DNA of 64,000 bases from Tenebrio molitor (GCF_963966145.1 NC_091047.1:16864001-16928000); one strand, 5' to 3'. Positions 47,980 to 58,994 are shown, counted from the first letter of the stretch. Notes: generated by a model from the letters alone, not told the origin. A program made the numbers and translations.

Positions 47980-50369
47980 ATGTTTGTGTATTATGTGATC
48001 GCCGTACTGTCAATTTTGCTATATCTGCATGGATTTTTTCCAATTCCGGCGAGACCTTTGCCTCAATCAATCCGCAATAACAACACTGAGACTTCTTCGA
48101 GGTATCAGAAAGCAGTTATAATAATCATCGACGCTCTGCGTCTGGACTTCATCAGTGACACCACGACTCCGTTTTTGTCGAAAGCGTATAAAAATACTGG
48201 TTGTTTTATTCAGGTCAAAGTCGAGACCCCCACGGTGACTTTACCGCGAATCAAAGCGCTGACGACAGGTAACGTACCCCAATTCGTCGACATCATTTTC
48301 AATTTGGCGAGTCCCACAAAAGTGGAGGACAGTTTTATTCATCGAGCCCACGTCAAGGGGAAAAAAATCGTTTTTTACGGCGACGACATCTGGGTCAAGT
48401 TATTTCCCGATCAGTTCACGAGGAGTGAGGGGACTTCCTCGTTTTTCGTCAACGACTTTACAGAAGTCGACGACAACGTGACCAGAAACGTCAGATTAGA
48501 AAACGCGAGGAATGACTGGGACATCATGATTTTGCACTATTTAGGTGGGAATTTGTAATAAATTTGGGTCATTCTGAAATACTGGTTGCAGGATTGGACC
48601 ACATAGGACACGTGTACGGACCCAAGTCCCCGCTCATATCGACCAAACTGAGAGAAATGGACTCCATTGTTGAAGAAATCTACAAATCTCGGGGAAATAC
48701 TCTTTTTATGATAACAGGTGACCACGGGATGAGAGACAGTGGGGGGCACGGGGGATCGACGTATCCCGAAACAAATGTCCCTCTTCTAGTCTTAAATATG
48801 CCCTGCGTTAACGACACTTTCGCGCAAATCGATATTCCCGCGAATTTGGCGATCCTGTTAGGTGTCGACATTCCAGCGACGAGCATCGGACAACTCCAAG
48901 TTAGCCTATTGGGTCATCTGAATTTGTCCGAATTCTTGCAAGCTCTGAAATACAACGCGATTCTGCTGCGGAACAAAGCAGACCTGTGTGGGGAAAATAT
49001 CGAAACGGCGAATCATTTTCTGGACTTGTTCTTACTCAACAACGACAAAGGGTTGGCTAACGACGCTATTAGAGTGTACCAGACTTGCGCCAAAACTATC
49101 AGCGAGAGGCTGTTGAAAAGCTCCGTTCAACAGAATCTGGACTCTCTCATAATCGCAACGTTAATAGCGCTGATTGTGTTGTTGAAGATACTTCAAAATA
49201 TCTCGGCCGTGGAAAGTGCGTCCCGAGTACACCGTTTAGAACAAGCCGCGATGTTGGGAATGCTCGTTTTGCAGTTTGTAGGCCTACACTTCTATGTAAC
49301 GCTCGTTTTCATAGCGACAACTTTATTTTTATTTTATCAAAACCTGACGTGTTTCACAGCAAAACACGTGAAAGGTGTTCGAAAGTCATTCTTGACTTTC
49401 ATGTCCGTTTTACACCCTTTCATTTTTATGTCGTCGAGTTTTCTCGAAGAGGAGCACCAATTCTGGTACTTCTTTAGCAACACTTTTATCGTTTTTAATA
49501 TATTCGCGAACAAGTTGAAATCTTGGTTCTTTCTTTTTGTTGCTCTTAGATTCGTAAGAACAATCAATCAAGTAGGAGATAAGTGGGCGTCGGTGCCTGA
49601 TTTGGCCGATTGGTTGCTGCAAAATGACCATCGCTTTTTTCTGCAACTCATTTTCGTGGTGGGCCTGGTCCTGTCGTATCGTTGCAATTCTCTGTTTACC
49701 TCTCATAGAATTATTAAAGTCTTGGACGGGGTCATCTTGGTTTTGATCTATGCATACAGAATGGTCTCGAACGAAAGTATAATGTTGGGACAGGTTTTGT
49801 GGTTGTTGATTTTTGTAAAATTTGTCTTCGTCATGTCAAACGGTGACGGTTTTTTACCGGTATGGATTTTGATCGTCAATCTGTTACTGAAGCCCCACAA
49901 TGCCATATTAATTCCGATATGTGTATTGGCAAGTCGACTGTTTCATGGCATTTTGAAAACAGAAACTCTAGTATTGGCACATTGGTGGTTGGGTAATTTA
50001 CTATTTTTTGCCCAAGGACACGACAACAGTTTAGCGAGTGTCGACATATCAGCCGGATACGTCGGATTGAGGGAATACGAGCCAGTTATTGTCTTTCCGC
50101 AAGTCTTATGTCACACATACGCCCTTCCAGTTTTGAGTCACTTGTTACTGTTTACAAATAAACAAATTGACGTCTTCGAAAGTCTCTCTGTGTTTGTATT
50201 TTTCAGGTTGTACGTTATTGTGATTGTATTTATGGTAACGTTTATACAAAGACATCATCTTTTTGTTTGGTCAGTTTTTGCTCCAAAAATGTTTGTAGAA
50301 GCGAGTCATTTTGGATTTTTATTTGTTGAAGTGTGTTGTTATTACTTAAGAGGTTTGATAAATAAATAA
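47980..50369 (+). CDS. PIGG: GPI ethanolamine phosphate transferase 2 (PIGG)
   Basis: ER multi-pass enzyme that adds ethanolamine phosphate to the second mannose of GPI anchors. Two exons, 47980-48544 and 48592-50369 (47 bp intron, phase 1), 780 aa. ATG 47980 is the first in frame and starts a membrane anchor (MFVYYVIAVLSILLYLHGFF). The alkaline-phosphatase-like lumenal domain shows VIIIIDALRLDF (metal-binding Asp), TPTVTLPRIKALTTGN (the nucleophile Thr lies here), GDDIWVKLFP, DILILHYLG-like DIMILHYLG, LDHIGHVYGP and TGDHGMRDSGGHGG. The later two thirds hold about 12 hydrophobic helices. PTVTLPRIKALTTG with GDDTW-type spacing favours PIGG over PIGN and PIGO. The open frame begins upstream at a GTG, which I do not use. 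Confidence 0.92.
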
Positions 50370-50467
50370 TGTTTTTGAAAGGATCTGCTATTAATAATCC
50401 CCACACGAAATTTGAAGTAATTTTTTATTAAAATATTTACATCAAAAATAATGAAGTAATACAGTGT

Positions 50468-50728
50468 CTACATATCATCTGGTTTGTCTGGTGGAGGTCC
50501 ACATGGCTGAAGCATTTTTTCCATGAGATTAAACCGCACTCTCGCTTTCGCCTCATTTTCGCAAATCGCAAAATAATTCAACAGATCTGAATGTCCCAAA
50601 TAACTTGAATAACTGTCCCGGTGTTGATTGACCAACCACTCGTATTTCGTTATTTCCGAATGACCTGTGCCGATGTATTTTGATTGTAAATGTTCCAGTT
50701 GACTGTGAATGTTGTAGCGGTCGCCCAT
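50468..50728 (-). CDS. Sf3b5: Splicing factor 3B subunit 5 (SF3B5 / SF3b10)
   Basis: 86 aa, intronless. It starts MGDRYNIHSQLEHLQSKYIG and ends KMLQPCGPPPDKPDDM, almost the universal SF3B5 sequence. It is a small core part of the SF3b complex of the U2 snRNP, which recognises the branch point; in flies it also belongs to SAGA. The frame extends upstream of this ATG, but that part has no conservation I can recognise and is taken as 5' UTR. It converges on PIGG with 98 bp between the two stops. Confidence 0.96.
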   Translation of the reverse strand: MGDRYNIHSQLEHLQSKYIGTGHSEITKYEWLVNQHRDSYSSYLGHSDLLNYFAICENEAKARVRFNLMEKMLQPCGPPPDKPDDM

Positions 50729-50949
50729 TATGGCTAAAATTGTCACGTTTAATCGTAAATATTGTACAAAACAGGGAACAAACAAACCTATAAGTTAACC
50801 TCACTTTTTGAACAAAATCTGACAAGTGACAAGTAAAAAAACAAAACAGAACATACATAAAGAAGGTTTAGATGCACAGAAAATCCATTTTGGAACCAAA
50901 GATTGGAACTAACTTCAGCGCCCCACAGTGGATGTGGGCGAAAGTAACT

Positions 50950-52389
50950 ACAGGGTCTCTATAAATGATTGTCGGGTCCAGCCAGCCATGGAAACTTGTC
51001 AAACTTTGAATGTGCCGCTTTGTTTGGCAAATAATGAATGTCACATTTTCAGGTTAGGTTGTTGGCTTTTAACCAGAGACAAGTTTCAACTGTGCTTTAC
51101 TCTTGCTAACATTAATGTATTTATTATTTAATATCAACACCAACAGGGGAACAATTGTTGCCCCCATCGTACCGCCACACACTGTACAGGAATTGGTATG
51201 AGAACAAATCCAAACAGATAAATATTGAGAACACCTTGTCCCTGTATACCACAATACAATACTTGATACTGCCTTTTTGTCTGCTTTAGTGCTTTCACAT
51301 TTCTTGTTTTATGCTAGTGGTAAATACGACCTAGACTGAATTGTCGAATATGGTATTGACTCCCATTTTTTCTTCCAATATAAATAACAGTGTTTTTCAT
51401 AACAAATAAGTCTTACTGGTTTTTCAATAAAATCAAATGTATTCAACAACATAATTTACAACACTAACTAACGATAACAAATAGGTATTTTTTTTATAAA
51501 ATAGATTGATGATGTCCCCCATTAACTTCTAAACACTTGACAATTCTTCATTTATTTTCAAAAATATTTTGCAGCATTTCTTAGTTAAAGGTACAGCAAC
51601 ACTGCTATCCACAGTTCCACACACCAATTTTCAAAACATGTAAAGGAGTCTCTACAAATTGGTGTGGATTCTCAGCACTCCAAATTATGAAATTGAGGTG
51701 ATTTTCAAACTGAATACATTATTAAACACAACTTTGATAATCTACAGGTTGGAGTTCTTGTACAACACTAATTTTATAAAGATGCAGTTGTAGCCTATTT
51801 TTAATGATAAACAGGCTATGGATATCTGTAGAGTCTTTTCCACCATTTCTTTCAAATCCTCGAGTATTTCATCAGATACTGGTGGTTGTCCTAATGATTT
51901 ACCCTTGCTAATTGTTCTGATTGTTAAAAATCTGTTCACAATGTTGTTCAGATATTTTGATGGAATTCATTTTTACAAACAGATAATTCCTCATTACTAA
52001 ACCTTTCATTTCGAAAGTAAAAAACAACAATGAACGTGTTCTGTTCAACAGAATAAACCATTGTAAAGAAAATAAAGCTAAAATAAAACATAAAACATTA
52101 AAGCATAACCTCACAAATTTTGCCAGTGTATTTACCTCTAAAAGCGGACGTACTTGCAATTTTTATTGAAAAATACAGATTTTTGGTGTATATTAACTGT
52201 GATTAACTGCGATAAAACGAATATAAGGAACCAAAACTCGACTGACAATCGCAAACGAAACGTCATTCACTAATGTCAGAAGTGACCGTGAAAACGAACT
52301 AGAATTTGGCATCGGTTTCAAAAAAGCGGAACAGTAAATTTTTTTTCCAAGGCTGGCTTGACCAGACAATCATTTATAGAGACCCTGTA
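50950..52389. mobile_element. Degraded DDE-type DNA transposon with ~40 bp terminal inverted repeats
   Basis: The left end CAGGGTCTCTATAAATGATT (then GTC..GGTC.AGCCAGCC) and the right end ..GGCTGG..GACCAGACAATC..ATCATTTATAGAGACCCTG are inverted copies 1.44 kb apart. The minus strand between them carries remnants of a transposase (see the next entry), so this looks like a decayed once-autonomous copy. Confidence 0.8.
51490..52000 (-). pseudogene. Transposase remnant (helix-turn-helix and C-terminal motif)
   Basis: Minus-strand 51939-51742 gives KGKSLGQPPVSDEILEDLKE followed by MVEKTLQISIACLSLKIGYN. This resembles the N-terminal HTH (G-R/Q-P-x-VSDE..) of insect DDE transposases. Further down, about 51537-51496, one frame gives CLEVNGGHHQSIL and a stop, like the conserved C-terminal ending of the same transposases. 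The DDE core between them is missing or unreadable through stops and shifts. Dead copy; the family is inferred from motifs. Confidence 0.6.
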
Positions 52390-52529
52390 CCATAACCATA
52401 AGCGCAAGGCCTCCTAGACATTTATAGTTGATTTCATATAAATGTTCATCAAGTGAGCTGTGCATGTGTAAAAGCACCTTTAATTTAATTACATTACAAA
52501 AGTCACATTTGTGACAGATCCATTATGGG

Positions 52530-52750
52530 TTATGAGTTATGACCAGTGTCCGGACGAAATAGTACCGGACCAGTCGACCAGTACAACTTTGCGTAATACC
52601 CCACTCACATATAAACACGATTCAACTGGTTCGTTTTCAAGAACAGGGAACCAGCTGAATCGTGTTTATGTGCGAGCGAGGTATTACGCAAAGTTGTACT
52701 GGTCGACTTGTCCGGTACTATTTCGTCCGGACACTGGTTATGACTTATGA
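52530..52750. repeat. Long palindrome, arms of about 100 bp
   Basis: Left arm: ..GACCAGTGTCCGGACGAAAT..GGTCGACCAGTACAACTTTGCG..TAAACACGATTCAACTGG. The right arm is the inverted match ending in ATTTCGTCCGGACACTGGTT. The loop is about 20 bp. Few mismatches, so it can form a strong hairpin or cruciform. Confidence 0.85.
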
Positions 52751-52761
52751 TCAATAAATAT

Positions 52762-53003
52762 AGAGTGGTCAAGAATGACTGAGTCTGTTGGTAACAATGA
52801 AATTTGGCAAATTTAAAATTTACCAACGAAGGTTAATTTTTGTAATAGTATAAACATAACCTGCATAACCAAGAATGTTTTTAATGTCATCTCAAGTTAA
52901 AAAATCCGGTCAGTGCGTGGTCAGTGCCAATTACTAGACAAAAATCACCAGTATTTTCAATTGTTTCATTGCCAACAGACTCAGTCATTGTTGATCACGC
53001 TGT
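52762..53003. mobile_element. MITE (GTGGTCAAGAATGACTGAGT), complete copy
   Basis: About 242 bp. The left end is GGTCAAGAATGACTGAGTCT followed by GTTGGTAACAATGAAA, and the right end is TTTCATTGCCAACAG followed by ACTCAGTCATTGTTGATCAC. Partial relatives occur at about 23610, 27770-27880, 30166-30440 and 32010-32043. Confidence 0.8.
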
Positions 53004-53642
53004 ATTAAGTAATTATACTCGAAATGTTTTGGATATGGATTGTCAAACTCAAGGTCGCTTAAAACTTATGATTGAACTGTACATTAGTGAGATCTGTCAT
53101 AAATTCCAATAACCTTATTGGCGCGCCTAGTTACTTTTGCTGGTAGTGCCAACTTAACGACAAGTCCCCAATCCACATCCATAACGTTCCGACTGTAAAA
53201 AAAATAATAGACAAAAACAAATATAGTCGTTTTCAACGACATCCGTGCTGTCAGTGTCATTTTTTATATGTTGGTGCAGATTGTACACACAAATTCATAA
53301 CCAGTATTCAGAGTATAAGAAAATCCTAGTTAAAAAAATGTCAAACAAGAAAATGAGGTTATGGTAAAAGACAATTTATATTTCGTGAAACATCAACAAC
53401 AAACGATAAAACTCAATCTTCAACATGGTGTAACACATGGTTAAACGTCATCCTCGGGATCCGAATCAGACTACATTTTTTGTCGGAAATGACAAATAAT
53501 AATTTGAATTTGTCAATTTGCCGCGTCAAGGTAAATTTACCAAATTAGGAAATTCAAAATTACTAAACTGAAACAGCAAGTGATGCCAACATACTGTCAT
53601 ACTGATAGCACGGATGTCATTGAAAACGACTATAAGGATTAG

Positions 53643-53995
53643 GTACAGTCGTTGACCAAAATAAAATAGGACAAAGTGTTACCTTAGACAGTTTCACAAT
53701 TCAAAAATTTGTGTAGTGTAACTGAGGCGTATGTGTCTCAGATTACAACTTGATTTGACTTGACGATTGATTTACAAAAAGTTAGGTTGTGTTTTTTCAC
53801 TTGTCATCTCGTCACTGTCACTTTGTTCAATTGAATGATTCTGAGTTTTTGAAATGTTGTCGAATGATGACACTTATCAGAATTGTTTTTTTTATTTTTG
53901 ACACTTTTGTTTCCTAAGAGATGGATTTCGCAAAAATATCGAATTACACAATCGAGATTTACTTTGTCCTATTTTATTTTGGTCAACGACTGTAC
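53643..53995. mobile_element. MITE (GTACAGTCGTTGACCAAAATAAAATAGG)
   Basis: About 353 bp with 35 bp perfect-looking inverted ends: TACAGTCGTTGACCAAAATA at the left and TATTTTGGTCAACGACTGTA at the right, continuing into AAATAGGACAAAGT / ACTTTGTCCTATTT. No open frame. Confidence 0.85.
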
Positions 53996-53999
53996 TTTA

Positions 54000-55870
54000 A
54001 TCAATAAAAAAAACGTAACATTCCTTTTGATGTCAGCAGTGTTAAAACGGACAACAAAACTAAAAAATTGTAATCAAGATTCGCACAGGGCAAGCAACTT
54101 TGAAAGTCAAAGTTACTACTAACAGAAAATCTGATTTTCATGGATTGCTTAGATGCACATTTATATGAAATTGAGTATAGTCTATCCGACCCACACAGAT
54201 CCGGCCGTGCGCATTCGTAGATCAAGGCATTATTTTTGTTTTCTAGGGTGCGCTGCGGTGCATGGTAAAGTCACTAGATATACAAAGTACCGCAATGACG
54301 CCGCCATTGTCGGGCCACCAACGAGCGGGAAATTTAAACGTTTATTCTCTATGTACTGGAAAATATTCAATCCAAACTATGATTTTCTTCAAAAATATTG
54401 AAAAAATGCTGTTGCAAATGATCAGTGGATTGATGCAACCTGAGTCTACTTTAGACATATAGGTGACTTAAGTTGCAAAAAAACACTTTTCATTTGAAAC
54501 ACCATTTTTTTCAATACTTTTGAACCAAATAAAGGCACAAAAAAGTTTGGATTGAATATTTTCCATATAAGTACAGTTTTAAAGTAATTTCAAACGACTA
54601 ATGCCATAAAAATGCTGTTGCAAAGGCAAAGTGGTTTTTTGCAATTTGAGTACATTCTGGGACTAAAAAGGATAATATGTGGATTAATTATCTAAATAAA
54701 AATGTTCCAATAATATTTATATTTTGTATATTTATAAATTCACACTAAAATATCAGGTATAGTGGCGGCCGGGGAAAATGAGAATGACTTAAATCACTCT
54801 GAGCTGTATTCAAATAAAACTGTAATGGTTATCATTATAAAGATTTACGATAGGGCCAAATTTTTGCCTGTCCCCACCTGCAAACAAAACCCTTCTTAAA
54901 TCGTTCCTTCTAAGAACACAGGTATTCAAAGAAATCGGTCCCTGTCGTAAATCTTTATAATGATAACCATTACAGAACAGATTTATTTAAATACAGCCCA
55001 AACCCAAAGTAATTAAAGTCATTCCCATTTTCCCCGGCCGCCACTATAATGTCTTAGCACACACCAAAAAATAAAATGCAAAACTAGTAAACACGAGGTA
55101 CCGACACGCTTCTGTCCGCCATTGTAGGGCAAAATCTACTTTCTCTCTCTAACACACGTTCAATATCTATTGCGGTACTTTGTATATCTAGTGACTTTAG
55201 TGCATGGTAAAGTCACTAGCAACAAAGATTCGTGCAGTTGAAATTATCAAAAAATTATCATCTCTTACATCATGGCGATCTTCATTTACTTAACTTGAGA
55301 CCGCCTTGCTTACATACTTATAATTGAAATTTTTTAATAAACAATTGTCAAAACGTTATCATGTTGGTATGAGCCAAACAGTGATTTTCATGATAATACC
55401 ATTAGTCACACTGAGTGTCAACATTTTTTAAATCTAACTGAGCCTCCGCCCTGACGAGCGAGACTTTCCGTTGATTTCTCATTAAATTTGTTTTGAAAAT
55501 AAATTTCGCGGAAAACAGGTCCGGGAAGTGAAATGAACATAACCTTAACTATGATTTGGTGTCAAATTGTTATACAGCTGGTCCATATGTGCACATTTTG
55601 GGGTGGTACAGGTGGTTTTTTACTTAATTTTGACATTGACAATTGTTTATTAAAAAAATTTCACTTATATGTATACTCAATTTCATATAAATGTGCATCT
55701 AAGCAAGCCATGAAAATCTGATTTTCTGTTGGTAGTAAAGCTAAAGCTAGTGACTTTAACTTTCAAAGTTGCTTGCTCTGCGCGAACCCGATTTGACTAT
55801 TTTTTTAGTTTTTGTCCATTTTAACATTGCTGATTTCAAAAGCAATGTTACGTCTTTTTACTGATTAAAT
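54000..55870. mobile_element. Foldback element with ~200 bp arms, split by inner elements
   Basis: The left arm at about 54000-54180 and right arm at about 55665-55870 match inverted: CAGAAAATCTGATTTTCATG, GATGCACATTTATATGAAAT, GCAAGCAACTTTGAAAG and AACGTAACATT. Inner pairs at 54250-54300/55165-55215 (GCATGGTAAAGTCACTAG, TACAAAGTACCGCAAT) and at 54759/55048 show further nesting. Confidence 0.75.
54759..55048. mobile_element. MITE (AGTGGCGGCCGGGGAAAATG), innermost
   Basis: 290 bp with ends TATAGTGGCGGCCGGGGAAA and TTTCCCCGGCCGCCACTATA. The inner arms also match (ATAAAGATTTACGA / TCGTAAATCTTTAT and AATGGTTATCATTATAAAG / CTTTATAATGATAACCATT). TATA at both borders. Confidence 0.85.
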
Positions 55871-56320
55871 TAAAGTAATTTTTATTTGTTTTTGTCTTTG
55901 TATTTTTACCAAGTAAAGATTTATTGGACATGACCTTCATAAATGTGACTTTTGTAATGTAACTAAATTAAAGGTGATTTTACAAATGCACAGCTCACTT
56001 GATGAACATTTATATGAAATCAATTATAATTACTGTTGATAATTCGATAACCCTTTATGTTCCTTTTTCAAATGTTTTTATTTTTAACTTTCATAGCAAC
56101 GCTGAATATTAGTGTCAGATTTTTTACTTTTATGGCAAATGTCAACATGAATCGTCAACTTCTGACGAGTAACTTGCAATCATTTTAAAGGACTTTACCT
56201 TCCTCTCTCGTAGTGTAAATAACTATATTTTCAAACGTCATAAAAGTGACAAATTGTGTCACTCAAATGACAAGGTAAAAGCACAGTAAAAGTGATGTTA
56301 TGTGATTAAACACATAAAAT

Positions 56321-56616
56321 ATAGTGGAACCAGAAATATAGTGATTTTATGGACTCTGGTCACTTTTATTACCAACTTGAAGAGAGTTATAAATCTTCTA
56401 TGACAGATGTTTTTGAGTCGTCTGAAAATGGACCATCGGAGACAAAAGTAGCATAGAGCCTTTGATTTTATATTACCTACTTATATTAATATAAAATCAA
56501 AGGTAGAGCCCAGTCGCGCGACGAGTGCCAGAAGTTTATTGCCCTGCTGTAACTGACCCTCTCAAGTTAATGTATTCCATCCCTCATAAAATCACTATAT
56601 TTCTGGTTCCACTATA
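56321..56616. mobile_element. MITE (ATAGTGGAACCAGAAATATAGTG)
   Basis: About 296 bp. Ends ATAGTGGAACCAGAAATATA and TATATTTCTGGTTCCACTAT, continuing into GTGATTTTATG / CATAAAATCAC. A second small palindrome (TTTGATTTTATATTA..TAATATAAAATCAAA) lies inside at 56460-56502. Confidence 0.85.
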
Positions 56617-56817
56617 GCAAAATTGACTATTTTATGTGCCAAATCGCATAAACTACAAAAATCAAAGAGTTCAGCGAAATCATTTATTAATATTTATTGT
56701 GACACATTGTATTAGGTATTACGATTTATCATGAATAATTACACAATACTTATTAATAATTTAAATCACTAAAATTGCGTTCTAATGGTGTATGGTTTTA
56801 TTGCGTTTGAAGATAAA

Positions 56818-57055
56818 ATAGTATATGTTATTCGGAGCAAAAATGGTTTTTTCTTCATTGTCATGGCATCTAACGAGCTGACCAGCGTCCGTGAAGTTAT
56901 TATCTCCGCTGAGGGCGTCCGTGAAGTTATTATCTCCGCTGATGAGTGGCTGTAAAGTAACCTAGCTAAATCCTACCTGGTTTCTTAACATCTCTTAAAT
57001 AATTTGTTATGAAGGTTTGAAGAAAAAATAGTATATGTTATTCGGAGCAAAAATG
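56818..57055. repeat. Partial reverse copy of the AGCGGAGATAATAACTT foldback element
   Basis: It contains CCGTGAAGTTATTATCTCCG twice in tandem and ATAATTTGTTATGAAGGTTTG, matching 60187-60350 in reverse. Both borders show GTATATGTTATTCGGAGCAA, a direct repeat about 190 bp apart (56821, 57031). Confidence 0.65.
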
Positions 57056-58106
57056 GTTTTATGTAATGTAAAACTTCATTTTTGCTCCTCATATCATAAT
57101 ATACTATTATTCATGAAATTATCTTACCGAATTACTTTCGTGCTTCTGAAATAATCTGTTGTCTTGGCGTCAAATCATCTCAAGTTGATTAAAACGCATC
57201 ACTCGTGTCATTTTTTGACAAATTTCTCTCTGCTGCACCTCAGGAAACTAAAATGTCAAAAAATGACACTCGTAGTCAAAGTTCCTACTAGTAGTTGCTA
57301 ATCAACTTTCGGAGATATTGGGCGATATTCATAAAAAATAGAACATGCTTATACTTATAATCGAACTTAGAATCGAAAGTAGGGTTACGATTCCTAAAGG
57401 TTTATTTACACTTCTCTTGAATGTCAAGAAAGTGACGGCCAAAATTTTGTGGCCGCCATAGTACTCTATAATTTTGAAATTAACTGTATATACTAATTTT
57501 TATGAATATCACCCATTATTTTAATTATTACAAATCGATAATTTCGAAGCACTCATGTATAGTCTTGTAAATTAATAGCAAGGCTACAATATGTAAGGAA
57601 GGGCCGCTTTACATCTTATGTCATGTCAAGAAAAGTGATGGCCAAAATTCCGCGGCCAAAACTGTACCTACTTGAAATAAATAAAAGTCGGTAAGAAAAG
57701 GTAAAAGGTGTTTTAATTATCGGTTTGTCAGAAGAAAACAAAAGACATACTCTGTCATATTTAAATGGCTTTGGTTTGTAAATAAACAGAAAACACACAG
57801 AATGAGAACTTTTTAGATCTTGGGGCTGATTCAGGCTGATTTATATTTTTGTTTATGTGGTGGATGACAAGAATGACAAGACTGGTGAGCGCATGCGCCT
57901 TATGTTACCACCGGACCAATGATAGAGCCGTCATCCCGGCGGGAACTCAGTTTCGGCCCCCGGATCCGTTGAGTTTGGTTAGAAACGGTCGAGGCTGGTT
58001 GAGGTGCGTGAACTGTTGAACCGTAAACAAAAACCGCCATTCGAGTGGTATATGTACTGCGACCATCCCCCCGGCGGAGCACATGTTTCCGGTAATTTTG
58101 CAAGGT

Positions 58107-58154
58107 AAGCACCCCCCGCACGTGGTTTAATCGCCCCAATCGAGGTCGCTTGCA
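58107..58154 (+). other. Putative 5' UTR intron of the 58.17 kb gene
   Basis: Donor TTGCAAG|GTAAGC at about 58106 and acceptor CGCTTGCAG at 58155 leave a 48-49 bp intron just before the ATG. The GC content of 57.88-58.3 kb is clearly higher than its surroundings, as at a promoter/5' exon. Confidence 0.5.
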
Positions 58155-58165
58155 GAGCGCTTGTA

Positions 58166-58737
58166 ATGAAGCCCCAGCAGCCCCACATCGAGCACACCTC
58201 CGAGTTTTCGAGCAGAAGACGAGCTCTGTTCCCGTGCGATAGCGACCCCGCCGCCGACCAGGACTTGGGGTGCATTAGTCCTTTAAATTTCGATTCGGAC
58301 GAGGGTTGTGCCACAGGCGACCTGTTGTCATCTAGCAAATGTGTTGGTGACTACGACATAATCGGTCTGGTGGACAAAAACACCGTCGTTCACACCCCTA
58401 CAACCACCAACCTATTCCACAAGACATCACCTGACACTGCTACTGATGACTCCCCTACACAACAGTTAAAAACACCACATGACACATCCAGCAACACTAA
58501 ATTTCCAAAACTGATACGTAACAAGTCGTTCGTCGACACAGCCCCCAATCCCGATTGTAAAAAGCCAAAAGTGCGTACAGCGCTTTTTCCTGAAATTGAT
58601 ATGTCTCTCCCTTCTAGAACGTTTTATCCTAAATCTGATAGCGAGATTTCACCCCGTTCCTTTGTTAGGGTCCAGAAATCGAGCCCCAAGAGGATGAGGA
58701 GGAAGCAAAGTCTTTATCTATGCAACCGGAAAAACAG
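58166..58737 (+). CDS. First coding exon of an unidentified Ser/Pro/Thr-rich protein (partial)
   Basis: ATG 58166 opens a frame of about 190 aa with balanced codon use. The first coding exon probably ends at donor AAACAG|GTTCAG (58737/58738) or CAG|GTTGGT six bases later; the printed frame runs to a TGA at 58768. The peptide is low in predicted structure and has many SP/TP sites (TSPDTATDDSPTQQLKTPHD), SSRRRALFPCDSD near the start, GDYDIIGLVDKN, PKVRTALFPEID and SSPKRMRRKQSLYL. This resembles N-terminal regulatory regions of cell-cycle proteins such as Cdc25 phosphatases or Wee1 kinases, but I see no catalytic domain, and the remaining exons would lie in the repeat-rich DNA to the right or outside the window. 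I cannot name it. Confidence 0.5.
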
Positions 58738-58994
58738 GTTCAGGTTGGTGACATTTTTGGTAGTGTGAAGTCATAACTGTAAGTTATCATTGCTCATTTG
58801 TCAAAAGTATCATGTTACAAAGTGGTAGGTGACTTGTCAAATTTAATGAAGGTAAACAAAATGGTTATTATTGTTGATAGTTAATTGTGTACACTGTACA
58901 TAATTAGCTAAGATAATGATCATTGACGGTACCATTACATGTTATTCCGCCATGGTTAAACTGTTTTACAGTTATTTGGACACTAGTCCAGAAA

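Larger units (their letters stand above)
52425..56035. repeat. Outermost inverted repeat of a nested element cluster
   Basis: Arms at about 52425-52505 and 55940-56030 are inverted copies. Shared blocks are GATTTCATATAAATGTTCATC, AAGTGAGCTGTGCAT, CACCTTTAATTTA and ACATTACAAAAGTCACATTT. Inside lie at least five further inverted-repeat pairs: 52530-52750, 52762-53003, 53643-53995, 54000-55870, and within the last one 54250-55215 and 54759-55048. Confidence 0.65.
52390..58106. other. Gene-free block of nested foldback elements
   Basis: No host gene that I can support. It contains the nested inverted repeats of 52.42-56.04 kb, a MITE at 56321-56616, a partial copy of the AGCGGAGATAATAACTT element at about 56818-57055, and a mariner-type fragment pair near 57435 and 57640 (GGCCAAAATT..GTGGCCGCCATAGTAC). 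The stretch from 57.7 kb rises in GC toward the gene at 58.17 kb. Confidence 0.7.

Noticed and set aside
52511..52826. Pair of similar frames on both strands
   Set aside because: Produced by the 52530-52750 palindrome; same sequence read on both arms.
57900..58338. Minus-strand frames of 79 and 119 codons opposite the 58.17 kb gene
   Set aside because: Overlap the GC-rich start of the plus-strand gene, no domain, no splice consistency; antisense shadow more likely.
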